Positions 1 through 9,142 of a DNA stretch of 64,000 nucleotides are shown piece by piece. How positions within the stretch are numbered: the stretch's first letter is position 1; each line of letters begins with the position of its first letter. Made by a program: the position numbers and the translations under genes. The notes below the pieces were generated by a model, which ran no database searches, had not been told where the DNA came from, and saw only the letters and a list, made by a program, of their open reading frames with translations. Source of the stretch: JBDHWG01 sp046328505 (GTDB lineage: Bacteria > Chloroflexota > Anaerolineae > Epilineales > JAHCIE01); assembly GCA_046328505.1 (NCBI GenBank), contig JAXLWL010000003.1, positions 806,001 to 870,000 on the forward strand, written 5' to 3'.

Positions 1-1
1 C

Positions 2-328
2 GTGCGGCACGGCGGACTCGCGGTGTGCGCGGCGGTCAGCCCCTATCGGGCGGCACGAAACGATGTGCGGAACATGGTCGGCGCCGACCACTTCGTCGAA
101 GTGTACGTCGACACCCCGCTGGAGGTGTGCGAGCAGCGCGACCCCAAGGGCATGTACGCCAAGGCGCGCCGCGGCGAGATCAAGGCGTTCACCGGCCTGG
201 ACGACCCGTATGAGCCGCCGCTCTATCCCGAGATTAGCATTGACACAGTAGCCGCCGCCCCGGAAGAGAATGCGCGCCGGATACTGGATTACCTGATCGA
301 CCAGGGTTTCGTTCGGACGCCGGCTTGA
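2..328 (+). CDS. cysC: Adenylylsulfate (APS) kinase, C-terminal part (gene starts before the window)
   Basis: The visible 108 residues match the C-terminal half of APS kinase, the cytoplasmic enzyme that phosphorylates adenosine 5'-phosphosulfate to PAPS. Recognisable family features are the segment FVEVYVDTPLEVCEQRDPKG, the basic stretch MYAKARRGEIKAFTG and the DDPYEPP motif. The Walker A loop lies in the missing N-terminal part. The gene ends 22 bases before a propeller-like protein and leads into a surface-glycan region. A role in supplying PAPS to a sulfotransferase is therefore plausible, but it is inference: no sulfotransferase is visible in the window. An assimilatory role is the alternative. 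Confidence 0.88.
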   Translation: MRHGGLAVCAAVSPYRAARNDVRNMVGADHFVEVYVDTPLEVCEQRDPKGMYAKARRGEIKAFTGLDDPYEPPLYPEISIDTVAAAPEENARRILDYLIDQGFVRTPA

Positions 329-350
329 TGCGGCTCAACCAGAGGCATTC

Positions 351-1331
351 ATGACACAGCTCTATGTAGTGGGCGGACAACAGCGCCATTTGCGGAAGCT
401 CCAGGTCGGCGACGACGACTGGCACGGGTATCACAAGGGAATGATTCTGCGCGTCGATTCGACCACCGGACGCAGCGAGCTCTGCGCCGAGTACACCTCA
501 CCCCCCGAGGTCTGCCCCGACAACGACCCGGAGATCGTGTTTCAGGCGAGCGCGGTTCAGGGCGACCGGTTCTATACCTGTACGCCAACTGAGGTGCTCA
601 TCTACGCGCTGCCCAGCTTCGACCTGGTCGGCTATGTCTCGCTGCCGTGCTTCAACGACGTGCATCACGTGCGGCCGACGGCGTCCGGCACGATTCTGGT
701 CGCCAACGCGGGCCTCGACATGATCCTGGAGATTACGCCCGACGGCCGCATCTGCCAGGTCTACAACGTCGTCGGCGAAGACCCGTGGGCGCGCTTCTCG
801 CCTGATGTCGACTACCGCAGGGTGGAAAGCACGAAGCCCCACCAGTCGCACCCGAACTACATTTCCATGCTAGACGGCGAAGTCTGGGTGACGCGCTTCC
901 GGCAGGGCGATACGATGTGTCTCGCCGATCCCGAGAGGCGAATATCCATCAGCACCGACCGCATTCATGATGGCGTGGAGCACGAGGGCAGGCTGTACTT
1001 CACGACCGTGAACGGCACCATCGTGGTCGCCAATCCGCAGACACTCCAGGTCGAGGACATCATTGACCTCGGCACGATGCACCCGGAAGGCACCCTGTTG
1101 GGCTGGTGCCGCGGTGTCATGCTGGAGGATAACGAGATGTGGGTCGGCTTCTCGCGTATACGCCCGACGAAGACGCGCGAGAACGTGACATGGCTGCTGC
1201 GCGGCTTCAAGCGCATGCAGGGCACCCACGTCGCCTGCTACGACCTGGCGGAGAGGCGCCTGCTGGCCGATATCGACCTGGAGCAGGCCGGCCTCAACAC
1301 CATCTTCAGCGTCTTTCCGGCGACAGATTGA
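351..1331 (+). CDS. Beta-propeller-like protein, possibly TIGR03032/DUF4915-related
   Basis: A 326-residue protein with no signal peptide or membrane segment. It starts at an ATG preceded by GAGG five bases upstream. The sequence has the repeating pattern of short beta-strands and turns expected of a propeller (for example residues 100-135 with FNDVHHVRP and LVANAGLDMILEITPDG, and later EGRLYFTTVNGTIVVANP). Histidine-rich conserved stretches (DVHHV, KPHQSHPN, HDGVEH) recall the TIGR03032 group often found near sulfation or glycan genes, but I cannot confirm family membership. It sits 22 bases after the APS kinase gene and 12 bases before a secreted cohesin protein, so it may be co-transcribed with either. 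The function is unknown. Confidence 0.7.
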   Translation: MTQLYVVGGQQRHLRKLQVGDDDWHGYHKGMILRVDSTTGRSELCAEYTSPPEVCPDNDPEIVFQASAVQGDRFYTCTPTEVLIYALPSFDLVGYVSLPCFNDVHHVRPTASGTILVANAGLDMILEITPDGRICQVYNVVGEDPWARFSPDVDYRRVESTKPHQSHPNYISMLDGEVWVTRFRQGDTMCLADPERRISISTDRIHDGVEHEGRLYFTTVNGTIVVANPQTLQVEDIIDLGTMHPEGTLLGWCRGVMLEDNEMWVGFSRIRPTKTRENVTWLLRGFKRMQGTHVACYDLAERRLLADIDLEQAGLNTIFSVFPATD

Positions 1332-1343
1332 GGGCCAAAAAGA

Positions 1344-2357
1344 GTGGAAACTCAGCCGACTTTACGCGACGTCGTTCACCGAGTGCTCGCGCGGTGGCCG
1401 CGGGGCCTCCTCGTTGCCTCCGCGCTGCTCCTGCCGGTCACGCTGCGGCTTGCTGCCACGCGCCCGACAGACGTAACCCCCTCCCTGTCGATCGCAGCGC
1501 CGCAGCACGTCTCGGTGAATCAGCCAATGAGCATCGCCTTCAACCTGAAAGATGCAAGTGATGTGGGCGGCTTCGAGATGACCGTTCTCTATGACACCTC
1601 GGCCGTGGAATACGACGGCCTGCACCAGCTCAGTAGTGACCTGGGTCACTTCGGGCGCGGCATCCAGTCGTTCTCAGCGGAACGGCAGGACGGCATCTCC
1701 TTCGGCCTGTACTCGTGCCCGTTCTCGAAGTGCGTTTCGCCGCCCGCGGGCGAAACGCGGCAGACGACCGGGGCGTCGGGAACGCTGCACCTCACCGATC
1801 TTCTGCTCGTCGTGCATCGGCCCGCGCTCATCGAGGTCCGTATCGCCGAGGTAAAGGTGACGGCGCCGGATGGCACGCCTATTTCCGTCGATGTACCGAC
1901 ATCGAGTTTCGAGATCGAGGTCGGCGCGCCGCACCTCACCGATCACTACCCCGCGCCCACGCCGCCGTCCCAGCCGACGCCGCAAACGCCGACCGCTGCG
2001 CCCGGCCCATTCGACGTGACGGGCGAGGGACGCGTCGACTACGCGGACAGCGTGCAGGCGGCCCTCGACTGGACGCTGCTGCGGCGTCAGGGGAAGGTGT
2101 GTGGCAGCGCGCCGAACACGCGCACCGACGTTAGCCACGATGCGTGTCTCGATATCGCAGATATGCAGTTGATCACGGACCACTTCGATGCTCCTGCTGC
2201 GGCGCTGACAGAGACGCCCACCCCCTCATCCTCGCCTGTGGCGACGGGAACCGTGGAGGTCACTCCGACGCCTGGGGCCGAGGGCCACCATGTCTACCTT
2301 CCGTACACGACAGGCGGCCGAGACATACCGGCGCCCTCGGCAACTCCCGCTCCGTGA
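1344..2357 (+). CDS. Secreted cohesin + dockerin-like protein
   Basis: A 337-residue exported protein using a GTG start preceded by GAGG ten bases upstream. Residues about 18-40 form a hydrophobic signal segment. A cohesin-like domain follows (about 46-195; VGGFEMTVLYDTSAVEYDG, then the SCPFSKC cysteine pair). Next come a Pro/Thr linker and a two-part dockerin-like module (GPFDVTGEGRVDYADSV ... DVSHDACLDIADMQLI), each half resembling a calcium-binding loop. The first loop has Glu where Asp is usual. The C-terminus is Thr/Pro/Ser-rich and carries the tail HHVYLPY, which recurs in other secreted proteins of this window. It closely resembles the N-terminal third of the next gene, so the two are paralogues. 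I infer a role in scaffolding or adhesion outside the cell. Confidence 0.8.
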   Translation: METQPTLRDVVHRVLARWPRGLLVASALLLPVTLRLAATRPTDVTPSLSIAAPQHVSVNQPMSIAFNLKDASDVGGFEMTVLYDTSAVEYDGLHQLSSDLGHFGRGIQSFSAERQDGISFGLYSCPFSKCVSPPAGETRQTTGASGTLHLTDLLLVVHRPALIEVRIAEVKVTAPDGTPISVDVPTSSFEIEVGAPHLTDHYPAPTPPSQPTPQTPTAAPGPFDVTGEGRVDYADSVQAALDWTLLRRQGKVCGSAPNTRTDVSHDACLDIADMQLITDHFDAPAAALTETPTPSSSPVATGTVEVTPTPGAEGHHVYLPYTTGGRDIPAPSATPAP

Positions 2358-2440
2358 TAGATTGATGCCGCCGGGCTACACAGCGCCGGAGGCCGATGTG
2401 TCGATAAGAACCACATCCCGCGAACAGAGACGAGGAAGTT

Positions 2441-5400
2441 ATGTACGATAGAATGTTAACCCAGATGCCCCAGACAGTTCGGCGACTCCTGCCGACCCTG
2501 CTGGCGGCGCTCGGACTGGCGATTGTGCTCGGCGGCGCAGTACCTTTGACCTCCTTCGGCGCGCCGCCCGACCCATCGCTCCAGATCAGCGCCCCGACCT
2601 CGGTTCCGCTGAACTACCCCATCATCATCCGCCTCAACCTGAAGAACGCTAAGGATGTCGGCGGCTACGAGATGACGCTGCACTATGACACGTCGGTCGC
2701 CGAGATCGACCGCCTGCACCAGCGCCAGAACGACATGCGCAAATTTGGCCGCGACGTCGGCCCGCTCGGCCCGGTCGAGCGCCCGGACGGTGTCACCTTC
2801 GGCCTGTACTCGTGTCCTTTTGGGAACTGCGTCAACTACAAGAAGAACGACAACCGCCAGGCGCATGGCGCCAACGGTAACGTCTTCCTCGCCGAGTTCG
2901 CGCTCACGCCGAGGAAGGCGGGCACGCTGGAAATCAAGATCGACAACACCCAATTCGTCGGCCCGGATGGCACGCCCTTCAACGTCACCATGCCGGCCCA
3001 GACGCTGCGGGTGCAGGTCGGCGACCCTAACGCCGGCCCGTTCTTCCCCGCGCCGGCAGCGGTGGCGCAGCCCGCGCCCCACGCGCCGACCGGCGCCGCC
3101 GGCCCCTTCGACCTGACCGGCGATGGCGTCGTCGCTCACGCTGATAGCATGGCCGCGGCGCTGGACTGGACCACAATGCGGCACAAGGGTCTCCAGTGCG
3201 GCGCAATGGCGGACGCGCGCGAAGACGTCAACCACGACGGCTGTCTCGACGTCGCCGACTTGCAGGCGATCGCCTACAACTACAGCACCGACCCCACGGC
3301 GCGGCGCTCAGCCGCCAGCCCGAACGGCGGCGCGAGCGCCAAGGCCGAGACCGATGCTGCCAGCCCTGACGCGGCGAGCGCGGATACGGCCGCGGCGGAC
3401 ACTGCCAGCCCGAGCGCTGCCGCGGCCGTCGCCTCGGTCTTTACCGTGAACTCCACGAGTGACGCTGACGACGCCAACATCGGAAACGGGGTCTGCGCGA
3501 CGGCGGGCGGCGTGTGCACGCTCCGCGCGGCGATCGAGGAAGCCAACGCGCACTCTGGCCCGGATACCATCAACTTCAACATTCCGGGCTCTGGCGTCCA
3601 GACCATTCACCTGAACGCCGCCCTGCCCGCGCTCAACGACATGTCGGGCGGCACGACCATCGACGGCTACACTCAGCCAGGCTCGTCGCCGAACACGGAC
3701 CCGCTGGTCAGCAACGCCGTCATCCGCATTGCCATCCAGGGGCCGGACGAGACGAGCTACGACGCCTTCCCGATCACCTCGGGCAACAACGTCCTCCGCG
3801 GGCTGTCGATCTACCAGGTGCACGCCAAGGTGCATCTCTACGGCAGCGGCGCGAACAACAACACCATCGTCGGCTGCTTCATCGGCACCGACCCGGCGGG
3901 GACGTACGTCGCGTCGGCGATATCGCCGGACAAGCTGGCCGACGGCTTCACCATCGAGATAGGCTCGTCCAACAACATTATCGGCACGCCGGCCCTGGCG
4001 GACCGCAACGTCATCTCGGGCAACTCGTTCAACGGCATCGACTTCAAGAACGAGGGCACCAACGGGACGATCATCAAGAACAACCTGATTGGCCTTAGCC
4101 CGAACGGACAGAACGGGATCAAGAACTGGCACCACGGCATCGACGTCAACGTTGGCTCGTCGTACAACGTGATCGGCGGAACGGGCGCCAATGAGCGCAA
4201 CGTCATCGCCGGCAACGGCGCCTCGCACATCGAGCTGTCCCACGACACCCTGACGACCGGCAACCGCATCATCGGCAACTTCCTGGGCACCGACCCGACG
4301 GGAACGTTCGCGCCGTCGTGGGGCAAGGCCGGCGAGTTCGGCATCATGATGGAGGACGGTGTCAACGGCACGATCATCGATAGCAACGTTATCGGCAACA
4401 CGCCGTATGAGATCGTCGACATCAACTACTGGTACACCACGAACAACCAGCTCACGAACAACCGCATCGGTGTGTCCCTCAATGGCACGCCGCTGCCCTC
4501 CGGCGGCAGTGGTGTCTGGGTCGACTGGCCAGCGTCGGGTAACAAGATCGGCCCGAACAACATCATCGCCAACACGCCCGGCAACGGCGTCATGATCAAC
4601 CACAACGAGAGCGTCAACAACCTCATCACCCGCAACGCGATCTACAACAACGCGCAGTTGGGCATCGACCTGGGCTACCTGACCGGCGTTAACCCCATCG
4701 GCTCCGGCGGGCCAGGCAGCATGGCCAACAACGGCATCGACTACCCCATCCTCCTGTGGGCCACGCCGACCCAGGTGATCGGCACCGGCTGCGCCGGGTG
4801 CACGGCCGAGATCTTCATCGCCCAGCGCAACATAAATGACACGGGCAAGGGGTGGCACGGTCAGAGCAAGACCTTCGTCGGCTCGGGAACCATCGCTTCG
4901 AACGGAACGTTTAGCATCGCCCTGAGCGGCGTCGCCCCCGGCGACTTCCTGACGGCGACCGCGACCGACTCGCAGGGCGACACGTCCGAGTTCAGCTTCA
5001 ACATCCCCGTCGGCTACGGCACGACGGTACGCATCAACGCCGCCGGCGGTGAGTATCTGGGCGGCAACGACTTCGCCTGGGATCAGGACACGCAGTTCAG
5101 CGGCGGCAACAAATCCTCCACCACGAACGCCATCGCCAACACCGCCGACCCAACGCTCTACCAGACTCAGCGTTACGGCAACTTCAGCTACAACCTGTCC
5201 GTCCCCAACGGCACGTACCAGGTCAAGCTGAAGTTCGCCGAGACCTATTGGACGAGCAAGGGCCAGCGCGTGTTCAACGTCGCCATCAACGGCCAGCAGG
5301 TCCTGAGCAACTTCGATATCCTGTCCCAGGTCGCGCCCAACACGGCTCTTGACTACTCGTTCCCCGTGACCGTGACCAACGGCGCCATCAACATCGCCTT

Positions 5401-6394
5401 TACGAAAGTCGTGGACAACGCGACCGTGGGCGCGGTCGAGGTCGTGCCGCAAGCGCCGGTGCGCATCAACGCCGGCGACGGCGCTTACCGCGACTCGTCC
5501 GGGCAGGGGTGGAGCGGCGACACCGCGTTCAGCGGTGGGACCACAAGCTCCACCACGGCCAATATCGCTGGCACGTCCGACCCGAGGCTCTACCAGACAT
5601 ACCGCTTCGGCAACTTCAGCTACAGCGTGCCCGTTCCCAACGGCAACTACCAGGTGAACCTGAAGTTCGCAGAGAGCTACTGGACGACCACCGGCAAGCG
5701 CGTGTTCAACGTCGCCATCAACGGGCAGACGGTATTGAGCAACTTCGACGTTCTCTCGCAGGCAGCGCCGAAGACCGCGCTCGACAAGTCCTTCCCGGTG
5801 ACCGTGACGAACGGCGCAGTCAACATCGTCTTCACCACCGTCGCCGACAACGCCATGGTCTCGGCTATCGAAATCGTGCCCAGCGGCGGCTCCAACCCGA
5901 CGCCGATCCCGCCGCCACCGACGCCCACGCCGACGGCCACACCATCGGCAGGCTCCACCTACCGCATTAACACAGGCGACGGCGCCTATACCAGTGGGAG
6001 CGGCCAGGTCTGGTCGGCGGACGCCAACTTCAGCGGCGGCAACACGTACAGCATGGGCAGCGCCATCTCGGGCACCAGTGACCCCACGCTGTACCAGAGC
6101 GAGCGGTATGGTTACACATTCAGCTACAACCTGCCCGTCACGAACGGGAACTACCAAGTCACGCTCAAGTTCGCCGAGATCTACTGGACCAGCGCCGGCC
6201 AGCGCGTGTTCAACGTCGCCATCAACGGGCAGCAGGTCTTGAGCAACTTCGACATCCTCTCGCAGGTCGCGCCGAAGACCGCGCTCGACAAGTCCTTCCC
6301 GGTCACAGTCACCAACGGCACGATCAACATCGCCTTCAGCACTGTGACCGACAACGCCAAGATCTCGGCGATCCAAGTGGTACCAGGCCCTTAA
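2441..6394 (+). CDS. Large secreted multidomain protein: cohesin, dockerin, CSLREA, beta-helix, three malectin domains
   Basis: A 1317-residue exported protein. The ATG at 2441 has GAGGAAG just upstream, and a signal segment spans about residues 16-42. In order: cohesin-like domain (46-195; VGGYEMTLHYDTS, SCPFGNC), dockerin-like module (221-286; FDLTGDGVVAHADS, DVNHDGCLDVADLQAI), Ala/Ser/Asp-rich linker (287-336), CSLREA-type segment (VCTLRAAIEEAN), then a right-handed beta-helix to about 800 with many NxIxGN-type rungs. Three malectin-like carbohydrate-binding domains follow, starting near 863, 1007 and 1174, each with GQRVFNVAINGQ or its close variant. A PTPTPTATPS linker precedes the third. 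Cohesin and dockerin in one chain suggest self-association or binding to the preceding paralogue. Malectin domains suggest glycan binding. No catalytic motif is evident. Confidence 0.88.
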   Translation: MYDRMLTQMPQTVRRLLPTLLAALGLAIVLGGAVPLTSFGAPPDPSLQISAPTSVPLNYPIIIRLNLKNAKDVGGYEMTLHYDTSVAEIDRLHQRQNDMRKFGRDVGPLGPVERPDGVTFGLYSCPFGNCVNYKKNDNRQAHGANGNVFLAEFALTPRKAGTLEIKIDNTQFVGPDGTPFNVTMPAQTLRVQVGDPNAGPFFPAPAAVAQPAPHAPTGAAGPFDLTGDGVVAHADSMAAALDWTTMRHKGLQCGAMADAREDVNHDGCLDVADLQAIAYNYSTDPTARRSAASPNGGASAKAETDAASPDAASADTAAADTASPSAAAAVASVFTVNSTSDADDANIGNGVCATAGGVCTLRAAIEEANAHSGPDTINFNIPGSGVQTIHLNAALPALNDMSGGTTIDGYTQPGSSPNTDPLVSNAVIRIAIQGPDETSYDAFPITSGNNVLRGLSIYQVHAKVHLYGSGANNNTIVGCFIGTDPAGTYVASAISPDKLADGFTIEIGSSNNIIGTPALADRNVISGNSFNGIDFKNEGTNGTIIKNNLIGLSPNGQNGIKNWHHGIDVNVGSSYNVIGGTGANERNVIAGNGASHIELSHDTLTTGNRIIGNFLGTDPTGTFAPSWGKAGEFGIMMEDGVNGTIIDSNVIGNTPYEIVDINYWYTTNNQLTNNRIGVSLNGTPLPSGGSGVWVDWPASGNKIGPNNIIANTPGNGVMINHNESVNNLITRNAIYNNAQLGIDLGYLTGVNPIGSGGPGSMANNGIDYPILLWATPTQVIGTGCAGCTAEIFIAQRNINDTGKGWHGQSKTFVGSGTIASNGTFSIALSGVAPGDFLTATATDSQGDTSEFSFNIPVGYGTTVRINAAGGEYLGGNDFAWDQDTQFSGGNKSSTTNAIANTADPTLYQTQRYGNFSYNLSVPNGTYQVKLKFAETYWTSKGQRVFNVAINGQQVLSNFDILSQVAPNTALDYSFPVTVTNGAINIAFTKVVDNATVGAVEVVPQAPVRINAGDGAYRDSSGQGWSGDTAFSGGTTSSTTANIAGTSDPRLYQTYRFGNFSYSVPVPNGNYQVNLKFAESYWTTTGKRVFNVAINGQTVLSNFDVLSQAAPKTALDKSFPVTVTNGAVNIVFTTVADNAMVSAIEIVPSGGSNPTPIPPPPTPTPTATPSAGSTYRINTGDGAYTSGSGQVWSADANFSGGNTYSMGSAISGTSDPTLYQSERYGYTFSYNLPVTNGNYQVTLKFAEIYWTSAGQRVFNVAINGQQVLSNFDILSQVAPKTALDKSFPVTVTNGTINIAFSTVTDNAKISAIQVVPGP

Positions 6395-6431
6395 GCAGAG
6401 AGTCCTCCAGCACCATTGAGATGTTTTCGTG

Positions 6432-6472
6432 GCCCACGCGGGCGGCCGATTCACTCGGTCGTCCGCGTGGGC
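6432..6472 (+). terminator. Strong hairpin after the cohesin/malectin gene
   Basis: An 18-bp stem with two G-T pairs (6432-6449 with 6455-6472) closes a five-base loop TTCAC. It begins 38 bases after the stop codon. There is no T-run behind it, so it may act as a transcript-end stabiliser or a factor-dependent stop rather than a classical intrinsic terminator. Confidence 0.6.
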
Positions 6473-6506
6473 ACAGACATAGACTGTATTCGACTAGCAA
6501 AGGTTC

Positions 6507-7940
6507 GTGCTTGTGCCTCAACTGAGCCCTTTTGAGAATCGCAGGCTGCCATCGCTCAAGCGCCATCCGTGGTCTCTGGTGGGCGCGTTGGCTGCGGTTG
6601 TCGCGCTTGCCGTTGGCGTCACTCTGCTCTTGGGCACGCGAGTGCGAGCAGAAGGGACGCGCGTGTCCATCAACGCGGGCAGCAGCGGGTATACCGGCAG
6701 CCGCGGCGAGACATGGGCGGCGGACGAGAGCTTCGACCGAGGCCACCCCGCATCCACGGCCAATCCGATCGGCGGCACCCCTGACCCGACTCTCTATCAG
6801 AGCGAGCGCTACGGATACGCCTTCACCTACACTGTGCCGGTCACCAACGGGACGTATCAGGTCACGCTTAAGTTCGCCGAAATCTTCTGGGCGAAGCCCG
6901 GGCAGCGCGTGTTTGACGTGACTATCAACGAACAAATGGTCCTGGACAACTTCGATATCCTGTCCCAGGTTGCGCCAAACACTGCGCTCGACAAGACATA
7001 CAACGTGAAGGTGACGGACGGCAGCATCAGGGTTGCCTTCACATCCGTCAAGGACATGGCGAAGATCGCGGCCATTCAGATCCTGCCGGCCGATGCCGTC
7101 GTAGCACCGGTCATCGTCGCCGCCGGGGATATCGCGTGCGACCCAGAGGATCGTCAGTACAACGGCGGCAGTGGCACCGCCGCGGCATGCCGGCAGCGGG
7201 CCACGTCCGACCTCATTCGCAACATCGGCCCGACGGCTGTGCTCGCGCTCGGCGATAACCAGTACGAAGACGGTACCCTGGACGAGTACATGAAGTCGTA
7301 CGATCCGACCTGGGGGCGCTTCAAATCCATCACGTATCCGGCGACGGGCAATCACGAGTACCGCACGCCGGAGGCCAAGGGCTACTTTGACTACTTCGGC
7401 TCGGTCGCCGGCTTCGCGGACAAGGGCTACTACAGTGTCGATATAGGGACGTGGCACATCATCGCCTTGAACTCGACCTGCGATGCCGTAGGAGGCTGCA
7501 AGCAAGGATCGCCCCAGGAGCGGTGGCTGCGAGCTGACCTCGCCGCCCACCGCAGCCAGTGTACCCTCGCGTTCTGGCATCATCCGCTGTTCACGTCTTC
7601 ACCCTATGGGAACGATTGGACGTCCCACGATTTGTGGCAGGCGCTGTACGACGCCGGCGCAGATGTCGTCCTGAACGGCCACGCCCACATCTACGAGCGG
7701 CTGGGTCCGGTGAGGCCCGACGGCACAGCCGACCCGGTGAAGGGCATCCGCGAGTTCATCGTCGGGAGCGGTGGCGAGTCGCACTATGAGTTCGGGACTA
7801 TCCTGGCCGCGAGCGAGGCGCGGACCGCTGACACCTTCGGCATCTTGAAGCTCACCCTGCGCCCCGGCGGTTACGATTGGGAGTTCGTGCCGGAGGCGGG
7901 CGGCGCCTTCCACGACTCAGGCAGTGGCCAGTGCCACTAA
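6507..7940 (+). CDS. Secreted malectin-metallophosphoesterase
   Basis: A 477-residue exported protein with a GTG start at 6507 (a second GTG lies two codons later; AAAGG is just upstream). The hydrophobic signal segment is about residues 22-48. A malectin-like domain (about 52-195) is very close to the third malectin domain of the preceding gene (YQSERYGY, NGTYQVTLKFAE, NFDILSQVAP), pointing to recent duplication. The rest is a calcineurin-type phosphoesterase with all metal-binding blocks: AAGDIAC, LGDNQYEDG, GNHEY, WHHP and NGHAHIYER. This layout fits purple-acid-phosphatase-like enzymes. The substrate is unknown; an extracellular phosphomonoesterase that binds a glycan through its malectin domain is the best reading. 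Confidence 0.87.
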   Translation: MLVPQLSPFENRRLPSLKRHPWSLVGALAAVVALAVGVTLLLGTRVRAEGTRVSINAGSSGYTGSRGETWAADESFDRGHPASTANPIGGTPDPTLYQSERYGYAFTYTVPVTNGTYQVTLKFAEIFWAKPGQRVFDVTINEQMVLDNFDILSQVAPNTALDKTYNVKVTDGSIRVAFTSVKDMAKIAAIQILPADAVVAPVIVAAGDIACDPEDRQYNGGSGTAAACRQRATSDLIRNIGPTAVLALGDNQYEDGTLDEYMKSYDPTWGRFKSITYPATGNHEYRTPEAKGYFDYFGSVAGFADKGYYSVDIGTWHIIALNSTCDAVGGCKQGSPQERWLRADLAAHRSQCTLAFWHHPLFTSSPYGNDWTSHDLWQALYDAGADVVLNGHAHIYERLGPVRPDGTADPVKGIREFIVGSGGESHYEFGTILAASEARTADTFGILKLTLRPGGYDWEFVPEAGGAFHDSGSGQCH

Positions 7941-8032
7941 CGCCCAACAACGACAATCATGCTGGCCGCAGTTGGCACGACGTTAGGGCCCGGCGTGGCC
8001 CGAACCTTGCGATAGGCGTGTGGAATTAGCCG

Positions 8033-9142
8033 ATGAATATGAAAGCGCGAGTATTAGCAACGCTTATTGTCGTTTTTCTGCTGGCGGCGCTTGCCGCCGA
8101 CGCAGTTCGACGGGGCTGCATAGATTGCGGCGCGACAGCGCTGTGGCCTGCCGTAGAGGCGGGTGGGGCGCCGGAGGCGAGCGTCCGCTCGGCCTCCTCG
8201 TCTCCTCTGCCGACTCGGCGGGATGGTCGGACGGCGGATTGGAGCCTCGTCTTCGACGATGAGTTCAACGGCGTGCTCCCGGATGGGACAGGGCTTGATA
8301 CCGGCAAGTGGGTCACGTGTTACTGGTACGCCGCTGGGAACGGGGCAGACGGTTGCGGCGACGAAGGCGCGCAGTCCTGGTACATGCCCCAGAACGCCGT
8401 CGTCTCGGGTGGCAGCCTGCACCTCATCAGCCGGCGCGAGACCGTCACCGGGACAGACGGCACCACCTACCCCTACACGTCGGGCATGATCACTTCGGGC
8501 CGCATCGGCAGCTCGGGGCCTGCGAAGTTCGAGTTTAGGTATGGCTACGTCGAGGTGCGCGCCAGGGTACCGGCCACGAAAGGCTTCTGGCCGTCTGTCT
8601 GGTGCCTGACGCAGTCGGGCGACTACCCATTCTCCCCGCTCCCAGAGATCGACATCGCGGAATTACAGACGTTCGATCCGGGCACCGTCTACATGACCTA
8701 CCACGGCCCGGACGGCGCAAACGTTCTCCCGCAGGGGTATGGCGCTCCGGCAAACCAGCCGGATTTCTCGGGAGGCTATCACATCTTCGCGGCCGAGTGG
8801 AGCCCGGGACAGGTCATCTGGTACGTGGACGGCGTCGAGCGCAGGCGGTACGACGACCCGCGCATCGCGGCGGTTCCCATGCACCTCCTGCTGACGATGG
8901 GCGTTGGCTCACTGGATAGCTGGGCGGGCGGGCCGGACGACTCGACGCAATTCCCCAGCGAGTTCCAGGTCGACTATGTGCGCGTCTGGCAGAGGTCGGC
9001 GGGCGCCGCGCCCGAGCCGCCTCCGCCGCTTCTCGTGAGTCTCCAGAATGACCTCGCCTACTACGACACCCAGTTCAGGGAATTGCGGGGGCGCGTGTCT
9101 GCGAAGCTCGCCGCGCTCAGGCTGATGGGGGCGAGCCAATGA
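8033..9142 (+). CDS. Secreted glycoside hydrolase family 16 (beta-glucanase type)
   Basis: A 369-residue exported protein. The ATG at 8033 starts an N-terminal hydrophobic signal (VLATLIVVFLLAALAADA). The GH16 fold follows from about residue 68 (LVFDDEFNG). The catalytic signature PEIDIAE supplies the nucleophile and acid/base glutamates, with the usual GFWPSVWCL upstream and FAAEWSPGQVIWYVDG downstream. The family hydrolyses or transglycosylates beta-1,3/1,4-glucans or galactans; the exact substrate cannot be read here. About 45 residues after the catalytic domain may be a helical C-terminal extension. Its stop codon overlaps the start of the next gene (ATGA at 9139-9142), so it is translationally linked to the glycan cluster and may trim that polymer. 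Confidence 0.88.
   Translation: MNMKARVLATLIVVFLLAALAADAVRRGCIDCGATALWPAVEAGGAPEASVRSASSSPLPTRRDGRTADWSLVFDDEFNGVLPDGTGLDTGKWVTCYWYAAGNGADGCGDEGAQSWYMPQNAVVSGGSLHLISRRETVTGTDGTTYPYTSGMITSGRIGSSGPAKFEFRYGYVEVRARVPATKGFWPSVWCLTQSGDYPFSPLPEIDIAELQTFDPGTVYMTYHGPDGANVLPQGYGAPANQPDFSGGYHIFAAEWSPGQVIWYVDGVERRRYDDPRIAAVPMHLLLTMGVGSLDSWAGGPDDSTQFPSEFQVDYVRVWQRSAGAAPEPPPPLLVSLQNDLAYYDTQFRELRGRVSAKLAALRLMGASQ

Noticed and set aside
3308..6454. 1048-residue open frame on the minus strand
   Set aside because: It lies antisense to the cohesin/malectin gene, has no ribosome-binding site and shows only Arg/Val/Asp-rich composition expected of a mirrored high-GC codon pattern.
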